A DNA stretch of 64,000 bases from Lepidodermella squamata (lineage: Eukaryota; Gastrotricha). The stretch is taken from positions 1,922,001 to 1,986,000 of the forward strand of contig JBLDXI010000009.1 in assembly GCA_047495785.1 (NCBI GenBank), in the 5' to 3' direction. The notes below the pieces were generated by a model. It was not told the DNA's origin, did no database searches, and was given only the letters and a program-made list of their open reading frames with translations. This document shows positions 58,910 to 64,000 of this stretch, piece by piece. Within the stretch, counting starts at the first letter, position 1. Every line of letters begins with the position of its first letter. Position numbers and translations under genes: made by a program.

Positions 58910-61889
58910 TCAGCGAGACGGAACCGCGCCTTGGCTAAGCAGTCCTTTGGCCAATAGTTCACCAAGAGTTGCAAACATATCTGGAACTTTGGCTAGCTCT
59001 TGAACGCTTGTTGAAGGCGCCCGTCGCATTTCGTCAAATAATCGAATTTGTTCGAGAATTTCCCTAATATACAGCGAATGAAATACGTTTCATATAAATT
59101 TTTCATCCAGAAAATACTTTTGTTCTTTGCTGCATTTAGGGCAGCAATCCGGGTCGCCGTAATCCAGACAATTCGAGTGATAGGAGTGTTGACACATAAA
59201 ATGAACAGTTGGAAGCTCTAATTTGAAGTTACAGCTGCGGCAACGAGTTTCTTGGAACGACAGGGCACTAAAAACAAACAATGAATTAACACGAATTTGT
59301 TCACGGTCAATATATACTTGTCGCGGATTTTGTCCAATTTTTCACGAATTTCCACTGCCTCGATCCGAGTTTTCGCCGTAATTTCCGCATTCTTATCAGC
59401 GTCATCGTTAACCTGGGTCAGTTCGTTCAATAAATAATCGCGAATATGCTCGAAAGGCACTTCAAAGGGCTCTCCACCAATATTCGAGCTGCTGGCACGG
59501 CACAACGCATCGATAACTTCAGGAACTAATACGTTCTGACTGGCATTTTGGCTTTGAACGCCATCTGTTGAATCAATCAAAGCAGAAGCCCTCTCACCGC
59601 GCTGAATCAGCCCCGTGACCACTCTAGGCACTAGATTGAGCGCCTCTTGCGAACCGCCAAGTTGACTCAACAATTTCAGCCTCATGCTTTGATCGTCAAC
59701 TCGATCGACAACATCGACCATTTTCGTCAACTGACCGCGGTCATGTAAATGGCTGATCAACTGCGTTGTGTGCCCCAATTGTTCGAGAACGAATTCGACT
59801 CCAGGCATGAATTTGTATGAATCAAACACCAATAGCAGTGATTGCAATTCATTCACTCGATCTGGGCTCGGCGAGGCCGCAACCTTGTCAAACCGCGACC
59901 TCAGAACAGCCAAAATTTTCGCTTCAAATCGTGTCCTAGCGCTATCGTTGGAAGAAGTCCATTGCTGGACATAGACATCGATCAAGGCATTGTATACAGC
60001 TGGGTGGGTAGCAGAAGGATCGGAAGAGCGATCCAAGATAGATTCCAGAAAATTCATCAAAGGACCAGGCCGACCGGCAAAAAGTTGGAAAGATGGTCCA
60101 GATAACGAGCTATTTGGTTTCGCATCAAAAGAAAACACTCCCGCTGCAGCTGAACGGGGCGTTTCATCAGCCCTTAACGATAGCAAGTGCTTCAACAAAT
60201 TAGTTGTTCGTTCAGGGGCATGAGACATAAATTTTTGCCCATATCGATCTGAGAAAATAAAAAACCAGTTGCGATCTATAGAAAAATGGGGTACGTACGG
60301 ATAGCCCAATTCGTCGAAGCTGGGTCTAGATTTTCAACATAATCCAGGGCGGCTTCGATCGCTCCTTGATCTTCGACCATGATTGAAACCACCTGTTGAT
60401 GTTGGTGACTAGTTTTGGCCAGTCCGAGAGCAATATCGTGATAATGAGCAGTCCGAAGCACTCGAACCGCGACATCCGCATCAAACGCAATGTCGTTCTC
60501 ATTTTTAGCCAAGAAAGCACGCAGTTTCGCTTCGTCTTTCATTTTAATGTAACAATTCAGCAGTAGCGACGTATGATGAGCTGTTGCCTTTTTCAGCTGA
60601 TGAACTCCTTCCAGATAGCAGGCAAGAGCACCGGGTGGAGCAGCGCCCGATAAAAGTTGACGAATCACGTAAGACGACTCCAAGCCACCGATAGTTTGAC
60701 GATACTGCTCAGCTGCGGCCATAAAATCACCCTTGCTGAACAGATGGTCACCGTAATGTTTGAAAATTTTGACCAATCCACTGTCTCCGTAGCGCTGCGA
60801 CTTTGCCAATTTAATTGCTAGTTCATACTGGTTCTTCTTGAACAGCAAATCCAACTTCGATTGCAGGTCTTTTTCGACCAGTCGGAATAAGACTCCATCC
60901 TGGGTAAAAACGTAAACTGCGCCGAACTCAGCTACAATTGCAGTCAAATTTCGGAAAGATCCAGTAAAGCCAATGAATTTATTGATCGGGTCGTAAACTG
61001 TCAATACATTTTGACGAGCGGAGTCGTCACGATTAGCTTGTTTGGTGTCCTGAGTTGCGACAAATAAATAATCGAGCTGCCAATTGACCATGGATTTGAT
61101 TCCTTCTTGACTGGTAATACAGGTCGATCCCATTCCATCTGGACCGTAAAAACGGACGCCGTCGGCGCAAATTACCGCAACATGCTGCTCAGGATTAACC
61201 ATTTGAACGGCGCAAAGCTGATTGGATTGAGTAACGCCGGCTGCAGGTTCCGAATAAACTTTCCGCTCCTTAGACACTATGCTATAAGCATGTAATTGAG
61301 TTGGCGTTGTGATGTAGAGGAAAACGTCTTTAGCTTGCGGTGAAAATACGAGACCGGTTATTTCTTCTTTCAAATCACACAGAATACGCTGATTGCTGTG
61401 CCGACCACGGGCAATATCTTTGTGGTAAAGGTAGACCTTCCCACACTTAAATCCAACTGCCATGTAATTAAGGTTCTCATGAGCAGCAATACAAGAGAAA
61501 TCAGGTAATTCTAATTTGAGCGTGCGAGTCAAAGTTGGATTTATGCCAACCTCGATCTTTTCATAGTTCCATATTTTAAGCAAAGGTAGACCAGCAGCTT
61601 CGTCTTTTCCAACGGCTAATACATAGCTGTGCTTCCTCAGCCCAGTTAAATAAAGCGCTGATGATTGAAAAGCTGGCACTATTGACAAGTCGACGAATTG
61701 ACGAGATACAAAATGGAGAAATCCAGGTTGAGTGCCAAAAACTAAAGTTCCTCTTCCGCCAACAACCCCAAAAAGCTTGAAATTACGCAATTGGGAAACA
61801 ATTGAATCGGCAAGCTGCTGCTGGTTGTCAATTCGTTCTTGCTCGAAAAACATAAATCTTCGCCACTGGAATGGCACTTGCCCTGCCAT
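58910..61889 (-). CDS. VPS11: VPS11, shared core subunit of HOPS and CORVET tethering complexes
   Basis: Four exons (61889-60299, 60248-59318, 59267-59118, 59063-58910) encode 941 residues, the same length as I recall for human VPS11. The start FQWRRFMFFEQE matches the family. A beta-propeller follows (LVFGTQPGFLHF, LLKIWNYEK, HENLNYMAVGF), then an alpha-solenoid of clathrin-like repeats. The C-terminal RING has ligands C850, C853, C866, H868, H871, C874, C883 and C886, inside CRSCNFKLELPTVHFMCQH. The last exon gives the short tail typical of the family. VPS11 links the subcomplexes of HOPS and CORVET on late and early endosomes; its RING binds VPS18. The first exon is 1.6 kb without an intron. 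Confidence 0.97.
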
Positions 61890-61909
61890 TTTAATGCCGA
61901 TTAATACCT

Positions 61910-61920
61910 CTATAAAAACA
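61910..61920 (-). promoter_or_regulatory. Acceptor-like site 20 nt before the VPS11 start
   Basis: The minus strand reads TGTTTTTATAG, followed by a 20 nt leader and the ATG at 61889. It has the same appearance as the gene's intron acceptors. Confidence 0.4.
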
Positions 61921-64000
61921 ATCAATCACAGATCACGAAATGATCATTCCTAAATATCCCGCAAAAAATTAAACAGAAACGCAAAAATATTAAATATCAG
62001 TAGCGCATGATCTGTAGGAGAATGATCTGATGTTTTCAAAACAGACTAGAAAATTGAAACATTTCTGCGTGGAAAATGGTTGGAAGTCTGGCACGCATCT
62101 CCTGCAGATAATTCTTTTCCAGACCACGGTTTACTAATGCGTTTGAAATTACGTGTGTATCAAATCAACAATACTGAGATTTCAAGCCCCGGAGCCGTTG
62201 AATAGAGACTTTTACGGAACGAGGAATCAAAGATTGCGGGAAAGTCGCAGCTATTTTAACAGACGTCGCCTCCGATAATAATTCAGGCTTGTGGGGAGAG
62301 CCATCTGGAGCAAAGTTTTCCTCCCTGAATGCGGTTTTCATCGCTGATCGCACATTCGCCAAGTGCTCTTCTGTAACACAATGATTCTCTGTCATTCCAT
62401 GAGTCATCGTGCAACACGCCTAGAGAAACCAGCGTATATTTCAATGACACCTCTCAAAACGAATCTTACGAGGCAAAAGTTGCCATGAAGTATGAAGTCA
62501 GTGGTTTGAAGAGTTTTCAAAAAGCTTTTATGCTTCACACCAGACAAGTGTGACTCCAATTGGCTAGACGAGTTACACACTGTGTCACAAAACTACGGAA
62601 GAAAATTGAACCATTAGTCCCAAAGCAGAATGTTTACCTTGCAGAAAAGGGATGCCGATAAATCTGAGGGGCTAATTTTCAAGGAATTCTCGAAGCAATA
62701 CTCGGAAACTTCTTTCTTAGCGCGTTCTGTATGTTGAAATTTCAAGTTCTCCATATGCCACAGCGAAACAAGATGTCGATCGATTTCCTGTCAGAATCCT
62801 TTTAGAACGAATTTAAAACTTTTTAAATTATATGAACATGCCTCTTCGGTAAGGCTTAGGTATGCACAAGCATTGCAACTAAAAAATTCGCTCTTCAGGC
62901 CTTGCAAGTATCCTGTGTAAGTCCCCTTATTCGATCGCATGACAAGTGCTGCTCCGGTCAACACTGTAGCTTGAAAAATGTAAGTCAATTCTAAATGCAA
63001 CACATAACTCCACTGCTAGGTACACCTCTTCATTGCGAGTTGTGGGGATGAGAGGGCCCGTCCGAACCGAAGACTAGTGAGTAGTGAGTGTAAAAGATCA
63101 GCATCTGAAATTACAACGACCGGGGCGCCGTAGCCCTCTGCTAGATGATGGCTAAAAAGTTGCCACACGATGACCAAGATTTCAACACGTAGGATTCTAT
63201 TATTTTCGAAATATTCGATTGTCAACAAGCCGAAGGTCTTTGGCGTTGGTAACAGTTGCAAGGCAAATGGACACTACTAGACATTTGATAAAATAACAAT
63301 AAATGAGGCAACTTTTTCGGAAACTCGCAAAAGCAGGAAAAAATGTTGGCCGTCTGCAACATATGTTTGTATGGGTTTGGTTAAAGCCATGGGAAGGAAC
63401 CAAAAAACGCCCTGAAGAGACCGGTGCGGAAAGCTCCCGGGAAGGTTAGATTCCGGTCCGCGGGGACCTCCGTCCCCGCGCGCGGCCCGCCAAAAGAATG
63501 GATTTGGTTTTGAACTCTAAACTTTATTTAGCTGTGCTAAAATGTATTCAAAATCATATATAGTTTTAATGCAAACTTTAACGTTACCATAGCAATTAAT
63601 GAAGCCACAATGCTTCCTTGTCTGCTACTTGCGTCTGCGTTAACGTAGGTTTCCCGCTACTCACAGTCTCTGAAGACCCTTGAATAGACTGAAAGAGTAA
63701 TCCGATTCATAGTCATGAATAGAGTTATATAGTAATGGGGCGTCATGAATTAAAACGTCTGCTCACTTTTAATCCGTGATATAGGCAACGGCGGCTAGAA
63801 TCGCCAAATGTTAGCAAACAGGAATCTTGCAGAGAATAAATTGTCGTTGTGACCTTTTCTTATTTCTCTTGCATTTCTTCGTCCAGAAATTTATTATTTG
63901 TGTCTTTCCACCATTTCTTGAGATGTTATCAATGGACCAGCTGCAGTGATGGTGTAACTTGGTTAAAGAGCATAAATGGCCATCAAACGCAAAGGTGATG
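61921..64000. other. Right-end region without a supported gene
   Basis: Two overlapping minus-strand frames near 62165-62430 are open for about 45-80 codons, but neither matches a family nor shows clear splice partners. A GC-rich block at 63420-63495 contains a strong hairpin. The rest is AT-rich. A gene extending beyond the window cannot be excluded. Confidence 0.45.
63459..63480. repeat. GC-rich perfect hairpin
   Basis: CGCGGGGAC and GTCCCCGCG form a perfect 9 bp stem around a CTCC loop, inside an unusually GC-rich patch (63420-63495) in an AT-rich region. Possible explanations are an element end, a structured RNA segment or a CpG-rich control site. Confidence 0.6.

Noticed and set aside
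62165-62430. Two overlapping minus-strand frames at the right end
   Set aside because: Both are short, overlap in different frames, and neither shows a family match or convincing splice partners.

Overview
The window is animal genomic DNA, not bacterial. It holds multi-exon genes with canonical GT-AG introns, mostly 50-90 bp long. The genes belong to animal families: a classical cadherin with EGF and laminin-G modules, ADAM17, a SKOR/CORL corepressor, rabaptin-5, an equilibrative nucleoside transporter, and a nuclear gene for complex I subunit NDUFS8. A CFAP97-type axonemal gene suggests an animal with motile cilia or flagellated sperm. Compact introns and tight same-strand gene groups suggest a small-genome invertebrate. 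I do not assign a phylum. I built the exon models by hand, checking splice sites and reading-frame phase. All complete models close to an exact multiple of three.

Layout. (1) 1-4.1 kb, minus strand: NDUFS8, then a FYVE-containing rabaptin-5, then a TBL2-like WD40 protein running off the left edge, with gaps of only 151 and 314 bp. (2) 6.06-7.6 kb, plus: a RILP-like Rab/dynein adaptor; converging on it, 8.25-9.5 kb minus, an SPSB3-like SPRY/SOCS-box protein. (3) 9.5-16.1 kb: no supported gene, but one copy of a roughly 650 bp dispersed repeat. (4) 16.1-18.1 kb, minus: a CFAP97-domain protein with a modular acidic tail. (5) 21.4-28.6 kb, plus: an unrecognised 876-residue protein with LPPPLL motifs, an RS domain and a glutamine-rich tail, followed by a nearly perfect 146 bp inverted repeat. 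(6) 29.7-30.3 kb, minus: a dibasic-rich, possibly secreted small protein, followed by the second copy of the dispersed repeat. (7) 32.1-42.9 kb, plus: a 2,867-residue classical cadherin. (8) 44.1-45.5 kb, plus: SKOR/CORL. (9) 46.0-50.2 kb, minus: a membrane-anchored MAM / astacin-like / EGF / SEA protein whose zinc-site glutamate is replaced. Diverging from it, 51.1-51.8 kb plus, is a GPX7/8-like protein lacking the catalytic cysteine. (10) 51.9-61.9 kb, minus: ENT transporter, an unknown 185-residue protein, ADAM17 and VPS11. (11) 61.9-64 kb: no supported gene.

Themes. Membrane traffic recurs (rabaptin-5, RILP-like, VPS11), as do cell-surface and extracellular proteins (cadherin, ADAM17, MAM/astacin-like). 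The most unusual content is the head-to-head pair of apparent pseudoenzymes at 46.0-51.8 kb, the long inverted repeat after the RS-domain gene, and pyrimidine-AG sites 17-31 nt upstream of many start codons, which together with the same-strand clusters suggest spliced-leader trans-splicing and operon-like units.
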